From Thamnidium elegans (lineage: Eukaryota > Mucoromycota > Mucoromycetes > Mucorales > Mucoraceae), in the NCBI GenBank assembly GCA_025201345.1, contig JAIXMG010000018.1, positions 663,234 to 727,233 of the forward strand: a stretch of DNA of 64,000 nt, in the 5' to 3' direction. Position 1 is the first letter of the stretch. The number at the start of each line of letters is the position of its first letter. This document shows, one piece after another, positions 22,824 to 34,130 of this stretch. The notes beneath the pieces are model-generated. The model worked only from the letters and a program-made list of their open reading frames with translations, was not told where the DNA came from and searched no databases. A program made the position numbers and the translations under genes.

Positions 22824-23955
22824 TTATCTGCTAGCTTCGAAAATGGCCTTGGCATCGTTAATCTTAGCAAGTCTTTGCTTCTTGTTAAGAGCAATGAGAC
22901 GACGGTAAGGCTTAGCGGGCTTACCCTTCTTCTCGGCGAGCTTAGCAGAGGGATCAGCACGGATGGCTTCATGAGCCTCAGTGTACATATCCTCAACCTT
23001 GTCAGAGGTGATACCGTTCTTAATGAAGGTAGCGAATTGCTTCTTGTAACGTTCCTCATCTTCTTCTTCGAGGTATTCCATGTACTCAGCAACGTGAACA
23101 CCGTAGATGTAGTTACGGAGGAGTTCATCATCGTTAGTCTTGGTCTCCAAATCGAAACCGGGGAAACGGTTACCGTTATGGGGAACGAAGATACCACCAT
23201 CGGAGGCACCCTTCATGGCACCGAAGACACGGGCACCAGTAGAGGTACGAGCGAGACCGACATCGAGGAAAGCCTTGAAAGGACGGGGAGCATCCTCAGC
23301 GGCTTCGATCAATTGAACGGTACCATCGGGTTCAGAGAAGCCTTCATACTTATCGGCAAGACCGAGCTTGGCGAGAGTACGACGAGCAAGGAGGAGACCA
23401 GTAGCATATGCAGAGGCCCAGTTAGTCAAACCACCCTTAACACCGTAACGGGGAAGTTCGTGAGCGTAGGCAGCAGAGAGAACGAAATCACCTTGGAGCT
23501 TAGCATAGATGATTTGACAAACAATGTCCTTGTTGGTGAAACGGACAACAAGTCTGTACTTGGGAGAGTTGTACTTGTTCTTGGCTTGAACGACAAGTCT
23601 CTTACGAGCATAGTAATCGGTCTTACCCTCTACAGAAAGAAAATAAAATTAATAAAATAAAATCAGTGAAATTATTTTTGTTTATTTATTTTACCTCTTC
23701 TTCTACGATACTTGACTTGGTATCTCTTGAAGTAGGCCTTGTTCTTCTGTTGCTTAACGAAAGGCTAGGAAGAGGGAAGAAAGAAAAAAAAAAAGTAAAA
23801 TTAGAAATTGTCATTTCATAAAAATTTCCATCACTATGTAAAAAAAAACGCCCTTGTTTCATTCCATCGTATCCATCCATCCATTATATATTCGTCTTTG
23901 GGTAATGGATGGTGTTTCTATATATCCCACGAATTGATTTCTCTATGCTTACCAT
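22824..23955 (-). CDS. RPL5: 60S ribosomal protein uL18 (L5)
   Basis: Three exons: 23953-23955 (the ATG alone), 23695-23764 and 22824-23629, giving 292 residues. The protein begins [16 protein letters not shown] and continues with [62 protein letters not shown] and [14 protein letters not shown] [12 protein letters not shown], all typical of eukaryotic L5, which binds 5S rRNA with uL5 and the assembly factors Rpf2/Rrs1. The first exon consists only of the start codon, followed by GTAAGC; the 5' splice joins it to CCTTTCGTTAAG. Length agrees with the family (about 295). Codon use is strongly biased to C-ending codons, as expected for a highly expressed gene. Confidence 0.95.
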
Positions 23956-24165
23956 TGCGACTGACTGAAGTGATTAAAGGAAGGAACTCACCACGGCCTG
24001 GTGGCCACAGTGTATTTGTTACCTTCTCTGCGGTGGTGTGTGGCCCACACATTTGCTCGGAATTTCTAAGCCGAAAAAAGAAATCAAGTCACACACTAAG
24101 TTTTGCATAAATAAACCATCATGATTACGATTTTCTTTTAAAAAAGAACGCTTTTTTATTTAAAC

Positions 24166-24995
24166 TTATAATACAGAACAAGTCAACATTTCATCTTTAA
24201 GAGCATTTGAAGTCTACATAATAAAAGAGTTTAGTATATGTATATATGTGTAAAAGAAATAGGTAATACCCTGAGGTCCGTAAGGTGTTCAACAATAGTC
24301 AATGCGAATAAAAAGGTAGTTCCTGGGCCACGACTTGTAATTACGTTATCGTCTATAACGACGCGGTCTTCAGAGTAATCATAAACTAGGAAAAGAAAAT
24401 TAAACGTTAGACACTCAGATAATACAGTAATAGTAATAAATCCTGTACCATCAATCAATTGCTCTCTGACAGGACCAACATAAGAAGTGACTTTATGCGT
24501 ATGAGGGATACCTGCAGCCTTTGCAACAAGTGTTCCAGCACAAATAAAAGCAACAATCTTTTTGGCGTTGTAAAACTCCATGATGAGTGATTTTGCTTTT
24601 TCATTACCGCTCAATGTCTTTGCACTACCAGCACCCCCAGGGATAATAATAGCATCATAGTCTTGCTTTTTTTTACAGAAAAAAAAAGGGGGGGTTAGTA
24701 ACCTGTATTTATAGATAAATATGTACGTTAATAGTTTACAGCTTTGATTGAAGTATCTTCAAACTTGATATCAGGACAGATCTTTACACCACGACTGCAA
24801 GTGGCAAAGATGTTCGAAATTTCGACACCGAGAACAGTAACTTCTACTTTGGCGCGACGTAAAACGTCAACTGAATAAAAAACAAAGTTATTATACCGTC
24901 ATAAGAGGGTAAAGAAATATCTGCGTACCTGTGATAGTAAACTCCATTTCTTCAGCGCCTTCGGTTAAAAATACGATAGCCTTTTTTCCACTCAT
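24166..24995 (-). CDS. DJ-1/PARK7-like protein (glyoxalase III/deglycase family)
   Basis: Five exons (24929-24995, 24740-24870, 24449-24665, 24270-24385, 24166-24213) encode about 198 residues of a one-domain DJ-1/ThiJ protein. Seen: N-terminal KKAIVFLTEGAEEMEF with the conserved Glu of the active site, YDAIIIPGGAGSAKTL, the nucleophile elbow AFICAGTLV with the reactive Cys, and SRGPGTTFLFALTIVEHL near the end. DJ-1 proteins protect against oxidative and dicarbonyl stress; the exact enzymatic activity of family members is debated. Length (human 189) and all key residues fit. The gene is divergent from the PIMT gene, 194 bp apart. Confidence 0.9.
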
Positions 24996-25189
24996 GTTTT
25001 TACGTGTATTATATATATTTATTTGTATGGAACGAAAAAAAAAAAGAGCTTTGTTATTTTATATTTGAAAGATGAGCGGTAATTCATTTTTTTTACACGT
25101 CATATGCATCGATTTGAAACAGTGAGAATATACAAATTCGCATCAACTTTTTTCTTTTGTGAAACAACTGTATATTTTATATAAATATT

Positions 25190-26362
25190 ATGGCTTGGAG
25201 ATGCTCTGGTAAGAAGTAACTTGTGTGTTCATAAAGAGAAAGTTATTTATATAGTATACAGGAAATACCAACATTGAACTCATTGACAATTTAGTCAATG
25301 CTAGTATTATTTCGAACGAAAGAGTTATAGCTGCAATGAGGTCTATAGACAGGTACATTTAAACTAAATATCGTTTAAGTTGCTGTTTTTTAATCCATGA
25401 TATATACAGAAAACATTATTGTCCTCGTTTCTCCTATGAAGATAGTCCACAAACATTAGGTTATGGAGCTACAATATCAGCACCGTAAGACGTGATATTT
25501 TTTTATAAAAAAAAAGCAAGTAACCTTAGCGACCAATATTATCTATTTATGTTTAGCCATATGCATGGTTACGCTCTCGAAAACCTTGAGCCGTTCCTTC
25601 GACCTGGAATGAAAGGTAGTCTTGTATTATTTTTTTAGCGCACAAATACTAAAAAAAAAGTATTTTTTTAGCATTGGATGTGGGATCTGGATCTGGATAT
25701 TTGTCCGCTTGTATGGCAGAGATGGTGCGTGTGTAACTATTAAAAAGAAAGAAGCTTACCAAGTTTTTAATGATGTTTATTGTAGGTGGGAGAAACGGGT
25801 AAAATAGTGGGTATCGACCATATTAAAGAACTAGTACACTCTTCTATACGGAATGTAGAAAAGAGTCATAGAGAGTGGATAGAAAGAGAGCAGATAAAAA
25901 TTGTACTTGGCGATGGAAGATTGGGGTATGAACAAGAAGGTCCTTATGACTGCATGTGAGTAAATATACAAATTGTACCATTATTTATTATTGTTATTAA
26001 CTGCTTTGATGAAAAAGACATGTTGGGGCAGCGGCACCTACTACGCCAACAGAGCTGTTGAATCAATTAAAATCACCTGGAAGGTAAATTGATTAGTCAC
26101 TGTCTGGAACATATCGTATAACACTTTCTTTTGGGTTGATAGACTCTTTATTCCTGTTGGAAGAGATTCACAAATGATTCTAGTCTATGATAAAGATAAG
26201 GATGGTAATTTAAACAAAAAAGAATTGATGGGTGTCATGGTAAGTTATTTATAGTTATAGTAGTCTGAGTGACTATATTTAATGAACATGAGGTAATTAA
26301 CTGCAGTATTGTAGTACGTCCCATTGACTTCTGTAGAAAATCAAAAGAGCTTTTATGGATAA
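25190..26362 (+). CDS. PCMT: Protein-L-isoaspartate O-methyltransferase (PIMT)
   Basis: Nine exons (25190-25208, 25262-25352, 25410-25484, 25557-25615, 25672-25724, 25786-25955, 26018-26083, 26143-26239, 26315-26362) splice cleanly into 225 residues. Motifs: [17 protein letters not shown] at the start, [34 protein letters not shown] (substrate-binding region), the SAM-binding [30 protein letters not shown], and the C-terminal [13 protein letters not shown]. It methylates isoaspartyl residues in aged proteins and starts their repair. Length and motif order equal the animal PCMT1 type. The gene is unusually intron-dense (eight introns in 1.2 kb), as in other genes of this window. Confidence 0.95.
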
Positions 26363-26517
26363 ATTGTCGTCACTTTATTTACAGCGGACGATGGGTAATA
26401 TTTCTCCCCTCCTTATTTTTTTTATTTCAAAATAAATACAAAGTGGCTTGCATTTAAAATAAATCTTCTCTTTCCCGTTTTACTAAAGTTTATCCATTAA
26501 ATATACATAAAAAAAAA

Positions 26518-26933
26518 ATGTACGATATAAGATACGAACAAGCAAAACCAGATAATAAAAAGAGAGTGAGAGCTAGTCAAGCATGTGTTCATTGTAGAAA
26601 GAAGAAGGTACTTTATCGGTTAAAAATAGCAAAGGTAAATTCTTACAGTAACTTGATAGATAAAATGTGACGAGTCTAGACCTGATTGTAGACAGTGTCA
26701 AGACGCCAATATTTTATGTGAATACACAGAACCAAAGAAAAGAGGACCACGTAAAGGATACGTCCAATTATTAGAAGAAAGACTTGCACAAATGGAAAGA
26801 AAATTATTGGGAACATCCGCTGGAATGAAGAATCCAAAGAGAATTTTAAATGATGAAGATTCCAATAGTTTATCCTCAAGTTCGGTACATACACAATCAC
26901 CTATCCAATTATACGAAAACCCAGGTATATTGA

Positions 26934-26969
<36 letters not shown>

Positions 26970-29355
26970 TTTGTTTGTAGTAACACCTAAATAATTATTG
27001 CTTGCACTTTTTTTTTAAGAAAATTGCGCAGATCTTCCGCCATTAGATATAGTGATTCATCTTGTTGATTTGTTTTTTAAATACATCAATTCGTTATTCC
27101 CTTTTGTTCATCGTATTACACTCAAAAAATCAATTAAAGATGGAACTGTTTCGCGGCCTTTATTATACAGTGTATTAGCTATTAGTGCAAGGTAAGTAAA
27201 TTATGACAACCAAATTGAAAGTGGGGTTGAAACCCAGTCTAACTTGTTGTTTTCCCTTATTTTGTTAGATTCTCAGATAATCCATCGATTCGTACGGATC
27301 CACCATATTTAGCAGGGGAAAAGTACGCAGAAAAGGCATTATCTCTTGTTGATGCAGAATTACTTGAGCCGAATTTAGCTAATATTCAATTTTGGGGAAT
27401 TATGTCGTGTCTTGAATATGGACATGCGTCGGGATCCAAGTGAGTAGAGTTTTGTACAATCCGGACATTTATTCACCCATTCTGACTTTTGTTTTTTCTT
27501 GTAGATCTTGGATTTATGGTGGTTTGGCAGTAAGGTAAAAAAAAAAGGGGTAGAGGGGGGCTTACATCTGTCAAGTTTTATGTGCTGTATTTGTTATTAA
27601 TCCTCTATTAAAAATATAGGTTTTGTCAAGAATTAGGCTATTATAAAGAAGAAACTATGCGTGCTCCGATACTTGCCGAGGACGGATCCATTGATACTGT
27701 CGCCATGGCTTTACGTCGAAGAGTATTTTGGAGTTGTTTATCAATAGACAAGTAAGATTTTTTTTTTTAAAAAAAAAAAAGTATAATTGTTTTATTTAAT
27801 TAATTATACGGTATAGGTTATCCAGTGCCGGTACACATCGCCCACAGTGCATCGAAAGGTCTGACTGTGATACAGTACCACCAAATGTTTGTGAATGCTT
27901 AGTATTAAGAGATCCCACGTTTCATAAGAATATTGACGGTAAACCAATATCAGATGACTCTCTTATGAATATCGCAACACATTATATGAGGATTATTGAA
28001 TCATATGGTGAAGTAAACCGTTTTATGAATCGAGCCAAATCCAATTCGGCTTCCATTGTATGGCCGCCTATTGCTGAATTTAGGAACTTGGATATGCAAC
28101 TTCGTGCATGGCAAGAAAATTTACCAGACAAATTTCACTTTAACCAAAAAAATTTAGATCATCATCGTCAGTATGCTAGTGGTAATTATCTTAATATTTG
28201 GTTATCTGGTCATGCCATTTGGTGTTCGAGTATGATGATCCTTCATCGTGGTAGTTTGGCTTTTAGCGATATTAAATCTAGTAATAATCTTGCTGAGGAT
28301 TTATATAGAAGAATTCAGCAGAGTATTGATACATGTCGTATGTGCGTTGACGCTGCCACAGGTATATTTGGTGCAATTAAGGACTTTTGTGGTTTCAATA
28401 TATTGCCTTATATAGGTTATTCTGCATACATCTTTGCAACTGTTCTCATGACAACTACCTTCTCTGGTACACCTGAGTCATGCAAGAAAAGTAATCAAAA
28501 TCTTAAAATCTTGTATGATTTAATTGATGTAAGTAAATCCATATTTTGTGCATACAAAAAGAAAAGAGAAAATAAACTAGAGCAATCTAGGGACTTCGCC
28601 CTTACTGGCCAATGTGTGAAAGACTTGCGAATGCAACACATGAATTGTTAGTAGCTCATCAACGACTGTATGAAGAACGAGGTGTTGTCGAAAATAATGA
28701 AATGAGGTATCATACAGATGTTAAAGTAAATTATCCTACCAGTAGAGCATCTATGAAATCTCATTCTTCTAGCGAACATTCCTCACCCAATATTTCCATG
28801 TCGCCCATTACTATGAATAGATCTGAAGCGTTACCTTTATCTACGTTATTAGGAAATAGCTCATCGGATGACCCCTCTATTTTAACGCCTTATTCCCAAA
28901 CTTCACTTCAACAGAGACACTATAAGACAAATGAGTATTATATGCCACCTTCAAGTTCTGTTAATACCCTGTCGAATTCACAACATTCCATGTTTGGCCA
29001 GCAACAAAAGCAACCGGAACCTTCGGCACTTTCATCGACCTATTCTAATTGGAACAGGGGAAACGAAATTGATTTTAATAGTTTAGAGTTCTTGTATGAT
29101 ACTGGATTATTTGGTCAAGTTGTATTTGATGCAAATAATGAAGCTGCTTCCATGGGTACTGGTTACCCGCAACAGCAATCTACTTACGAAAGTATGATGC
29201 AACCTTCATCTCAGTCTTATATGACAACACCTATTCCCATCGGTTCTTCATCTAACCCTAATACCGTACCTACTTTTCAACCTATGATTGCTCAACAGCA
29301 ACAACAACAACAATCGCCTTCTACATATAATCCATCAAAATCTTTATGGAATTAA
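26518..29355 (+). CDS. Zn2Cys6 fungal transcription factor
   Basis: Eight exons (26518-26607, 26660-26924, 27020-27191, 27269-27439, 27505-27534, 27620-27751, 27817-28528, 28591-29355) yield 778 residues. The N-terminus holds the binuclear zinc cluster with six Cys spaced C-X2-C-X6-C-X6-C-X2-C-X6-C (ACVHCRKKK, KCDES, DCRQCQ, ILCEY), followed by a basic linker and a short dimerisation helix (LLEERLAQMERKLLG). The middle is a fungal-specific transcription factor domain (HLVDLFFKYINSLFPFVH, FWGIMSCLEYG, RVFWSCLSIDK). The tail is Ser/Gln/Asn-rich with a short polyQ, as in activation domains. The target is unknown. The gene lies 155 bp behind PIMT on the same strand and 1.2 kb upstream of DUR3. 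An intron holds a T30 tract. Confidence 0.92.
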
Positions 29356-30581
29356 AAAAAAAAAACTTTTTCGATATATATAGATCTTTTCTCTTTATTC
29401 TTTATCTCCTTTTTTTGTATAAAAGAAGATTGCATTCATTTTTCTTACAACTTACCATTTATCATAAATAGCTTTTCAGTTTTATAAACTATGTTAATAA
29501 AACAGCGCAATTGTTTTCCAAAGTACAAAAAACAAGGTTTAATTTTCTTTTTGGTTCTCAACATGATTTGCTTAAAGGGTATCTTATTCAAATAGCCAAA
29601 TATAGAAATAAAATGCTTCAAGTTTAAGAACGGACGATAAGGATTGGTGAAGATATTACAGAAATGAGTAAATATTGTCAAGACAGATGATATTAAATAG
29701 ATCTTCTTGACGTATATCGATTATTAATTAAAAACATCAGTTTTTTTTTTACAAAGAAAAAAGTCTCTGCAGTAACAGCTTGAAATGATAAATGATATTC
29801 ATGCTTTCAGTGTAATAACTAGTATCATTATTTATTTGGATCAGGAAAGGTAAAACTGTAATTGATTAAATTAATAAAATGACATATTTTTTCTTTCTGA
29901 CTTTTTCGCTATTATTTAAAATAAAATAGGATTATCTTATCGACGCTTACACCGATACTCTAATCTCCTGCTAGTTACACACGCACACAATAGAAGAGAA
30001 ATAGGAAAGGTCACACTGTATAGATAATCGATCCGAGGTAAAATAAAGCAATACAAAAAAAAAGGGGGGGGGGAATAAAAGTCATATATTATTTACTATC
30101 CCATCCGATATTTCTTTCTCACATGACAATATGCCAGTGGTGAAATTCACAGGTAATCTTATCTATCAAGCCAATATTTTTAACATGGAGACTTTCATTT
30201 TACTTATCATAACTACAAAACAAAAAAAATAGCATTTTTAGATCTTGTACTAAACTCTTATCTAACTACAATATAGTGTAACTTTTCATTACTGCTCTTG
30301 TTAGCATATCACACTCTCTTTTCTTAAAAATAAAATAATATCTGTTTAGATTTTTTTTTTCGATCTTCTCTTATCCGAGCTACAGATAACATTAGTTATC
30401 AGTAAACGCAAGCGGATCAATGATTGGTAGTAGGGAATAACTAAACTATTGACAGAACACGATAACCCTTTTTTTTTTTTTTTTTTTACATAAATATGCT
30501 ACCTTATATATATATATTTTTTTCTCCCATTCATATATTCTTACTTTTTTTCCACTTGTTTCTAAATAATCATTAAATAAA
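29356..30581. promoter_or_regulatory. DUR3 upstream region with clustered GATA motifs
   Basis: Between 29932 and 30465 I count ten GATAA/TTATC pentamers: 29932, 29937, 30023, 30059-type degenerate excluded, 30159, 30204, 30258, 30371, 30385, 30396 and 30461. With this base composition about two to three are expected. GATA factors of the AreA/Nit2/Gln3 type activate nitrogen-source transporter genes in fungi, and the cluster ends about 120 bp before the DUR3 start. A TATATATATA stretch lies at 30505-30515. The assignment as a nitrogen-control region is inference. Confidence 0.5.
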
Positions 30582-31593
30582 ATGGCTATTTTATCACAAG
30601 GAGTTGGCTACGGTGTAGTTTTAGGGTACATGCACCTCCAGATAAAAAAAAATAAAAAAAAAATAACATAAACTTACAATTTATTTAATTTAGACTTGGC
30701 GCCTTATTTGCTTTAATAATGACATTTATTACATTTCTTTGTAAGCGATACCTTCATGAAGTTCAAACATCAGAAATGTACATGACTGCACAACGTACAG
30801 TTAAAACAGGTTTAGTTGCAAGTGCTATCGTTTCCAGTTGGACATGGGCTGCTACACTTCTTACTAGTACAGAAGTTGCATACAAATATGGTGTTTCCGT
30901 AAGATAAGATTTGTAAATAAATAAAAAGAAAATAATTCTAATTGTGTATAAATAGGGACCTATTTGGTATGCTTCTGGAGCCGTTGTTCAAGTTTTATTA
31001 TTTGCAGTGCTTGCTATCGAATTAAAGAGACGCGCACCTAATGCACACACCTTTTTAGAAGTTGTTTTAGCTCGTTATGGTAAAGGGGCACACTCCGTTT
31101 ATCTTTTCTTTGCTACGGTTGCCAATATTGTAATGTCATTTTTATTAAAATATATTTATACTAATTTTTTTTTTATTTATTTAGCTTGTTACATCTATGT
31201 TGCTTCTTGGTGGTAGTGCAGTTGTTAACTACTTGACAGGTATGCACACTATCGCTGCTTGCTTTTTGCTTCCTGTTGGTGTAGTCGTTTATACTTTATT
31301 TGGTGGTATTAAAGCTACCTTTATGTCTGACTATGCGCAAGTTCTTTTAAACTAACAAAAAAAAAAAAGTACATATACTAATTATTTTTTTTAAAAAAAA
31401 ATAGTCATACAGTTATTATCTTTATTATTATCATTTCATTTGTATTTACTGTTTATGGTACTTCCCCGCAAATCGGATCCATTGGTACCATGTACGATTT
31501 ATTGGCTGCTGCATCTATAAGATCACCAATTGTCGATAACGAACAAGGGTCTCTTGTTACCATGTCTTCTCTTCAAGCTCTTTTCTTTGGGTA

Positions 31594-31631
<38 letters not shown>

Positions 31632-32975
31632 GAAAAAAAGAGAGAAGCTCATAGTAACTTAACATTTATTTTTATACATATAGTATTATTAATATCTGTG
31701 GTAACTTTGGAACTGTTTTTCTTGATAATGTAAGCAATATATATATGTAGAAACGCATAAAACTTACCTCGCATATATTTTTCTTTTATAAAAAAGGCTT
31801 ACTGGCAACGTGCTATTGCTGCTCATCCTCAATATGCTGTCAAGGCTTATTTAGTTGGCGGTCTCTCTTGGTTTGCTATTCCATTTACTTTAGCTACTAC
31901 TATGGGTTTAGCAGGTAGAGCCCTTGATATTCACCTTACACCATTTGCTATCAGTCAAGGTTTAGTATTACCTGATGTTGCGATTGCCCTGCTTGGTCAA
32001 GCAGGTGGTTTTGCATGTCTTATTCTTGTCTTTATGGCCGTTACCAGTGCAGCATCTGCTGAACTTATTGCCGTTTCTTCTGTAGTGACTTACGATGTGT
32101 ACCGTACATACATTCGACCAGATGCTAAAGGTAAAGAAGTAATTCGGTTCTCACATATCTGTGTTGTTACATTTGGAGTCTTGATGGGTGTACTTGCCGT
32201 CTTATTAAACTTGACTGGTATCAGCCTAGGTTACTTGTATACATTAATGGGTGTTCTTATTTCTTCAGCTGTTTTCCCTCTTGCCATGACACTATTATGG
32301 AGTAAACAATCCAAGATTGCAGTGATTGCATCACCCATCTTGGGATTTTTTTGTGCCGTAGGAACCTGGTTAGGTGTAACGTACGGCATGTACGGTCATT
32401 TTACAATCGAAACATCATCTCAAAACTTCCCTATGATGTCTGGTAATATCGTTGCACTTTTATCTCCCGTAATATTTACGGTTACTATCAGTTTAGTCAA
32501 ACCTGATAACTTTAATTTTGATGCTACGCGTCATATTCAACAGGTAGATGATTCCAACCAAGAACAAGTTGCGGGCGACTTTTCCGAACCAGTTGTTACA
32601 CCTGCACAAGAGATTACCAATACAACCGAGGAGTTGGAAAGTATGGCCAAATCATCTCGATTTGCAAAAATTTCAAGTGTGGTACTTTCTCTTGTATTAT
32701 TTTTGTTATGGCCTCTTCCCATGTTCTTTTCTCGATACGTGTTTTCAAAATCTTTCTTTACAGGATGGGTTGTGGTATCTATCATTTGGGTATTTATTAG
32801 TACTATTGCCGTTGGAATTTATCCTATTTATGAATCAAGAAAGACAATTGCTAGTGTGCTTCGTGAGATTTGGAGAGATATTACAGGAAAGCGAGTTCCT
32901 AACTTACCAACTACTAATAGTGCAATGATTTCGGAAGAAAACATTGTTGTTTATAATGCTGAAAAGAAGATTTAA
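30582..32975 (+). CDS. DUR3: Urea active transporter DUR3 (sodium:solute symporter family)
   Basis: Seven exons (30582-30625, 30694-30898, 30956-31129, 31185-31336, 31405-31590, 31684-31729, 31797-32975) give a 661-residue polytopic membrane protein. Typical DUR3 segments: [17 protein letters not shown] in the first helix, [57 protein letters not shown], and [15 protein letters not shown], with about 14 hydrophobic segments. It takes up urea (and polyamines in yeast) at the plasma membrane. The fourth intron must start with GCAAGT, a rare GC-AG intron; using GT three bases later breaks the frame. The C-terminal hydrophilic loop ([17 protein letters not shown]) precedes two last helices. The upstream GATA cluster fits nitrogen control. 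Confidence 0.93.
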
Positions 32976-33400
32976 TCTTTTCAAAGCAATACCCCGTTCT
33001 TCTTTTTTTCTCTTTCTATACATTTATAATTTAAAATAAATACAAATCATTGTATTCTTTCATTCTCTTTATACATGCACAAACAATCTGCGTAATTACT
33101 GTCGACTTGTTTGTATATATATATATATATATATTATTCCACGCCATACTACATTTCTTTTTTTCCTTTAAGAATATATACATCACATCGCATAAATTAA
33201 TCCAATTCTTCACCAATAAACAAACGCACACTTTTTCTATTATTATTTAATAAACATTTAGTTTTACCTATACATTGAAGGTGTTACAAGTACTTGGATT
33301 AGGAATAGTGACACGATACACTTAAAAAGTACGTCACGAAAAAAAAAACTTCGAAATTTTTCTGTGTGAAAAGCCCAGAAATATTCCCTTTCTTTTTTCC

Positions 33401-33436
<36 letters not shown>

Positions 33437-33531
33437 TTTGAAAGTATAACCCTCTCATCACAATAAAACTGTCTTGTATATACTCTTTATACATATATAA
33501 TAGTTTATAAGAAATAATAATAATAATAAAT
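32976..33531. other. Intergenic region
   Basis: 3' flank of DUR3, an (AT)n tract at about 33113-33133, a pyrimidine-rich stretch and an (ATT)n run (33411-33437), followed by the promoter of the NDK-like gene. No gene seen. Confidence 0.5.
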
Positions 33532-34094
33532 ATGTCGGCGCTCGAGATGAACGTTGAAACTGTAAGTAGAAAAAAAAGAAAAAGAAAAAAGAGTAACACT
33601 TCCCGGGACCTATTAAAAATGATTCAGTTGCATTTTTTTTTTTGACACGACTCTTTTTTTAAAAAAAAAATTGTAGACACAAAACGTTAACGCTACTAGT
33701 GTACCTGAACAAGGTAAATATTAATAATAAAAAAAAGTTCGATTTTTTAAATTTCTGATTGGATATGTTTCTTTTTCTTAGTTGCAGGAACCTCTTTTAA
33801 AGATGAAACAAAGGTAAAAGAAAAAACTCTCCAAAATAAAAAAATGTCTTTTTTTTTAAAAAAAATATATATACATGTATATAAACCTACAGCCAACAAG
33901 CAGAACTTTAGCTTTGATTAAGCCTGATGCTATGCAAGCAAACAACAAAGAAGCTATTATTAAACAAATCAAGCAGCATGATTTTATTATAGTTCAGGAA
34001 CGAGAGATTCATCTTTCAAAAGAAAACGCATGTTTATTTTATCGAGAGCATGAAGGAAAGTCATTTTATAATGATCTTACTAATTGGATGAGCA

Positions 34095-34130
<36 letters not shown>

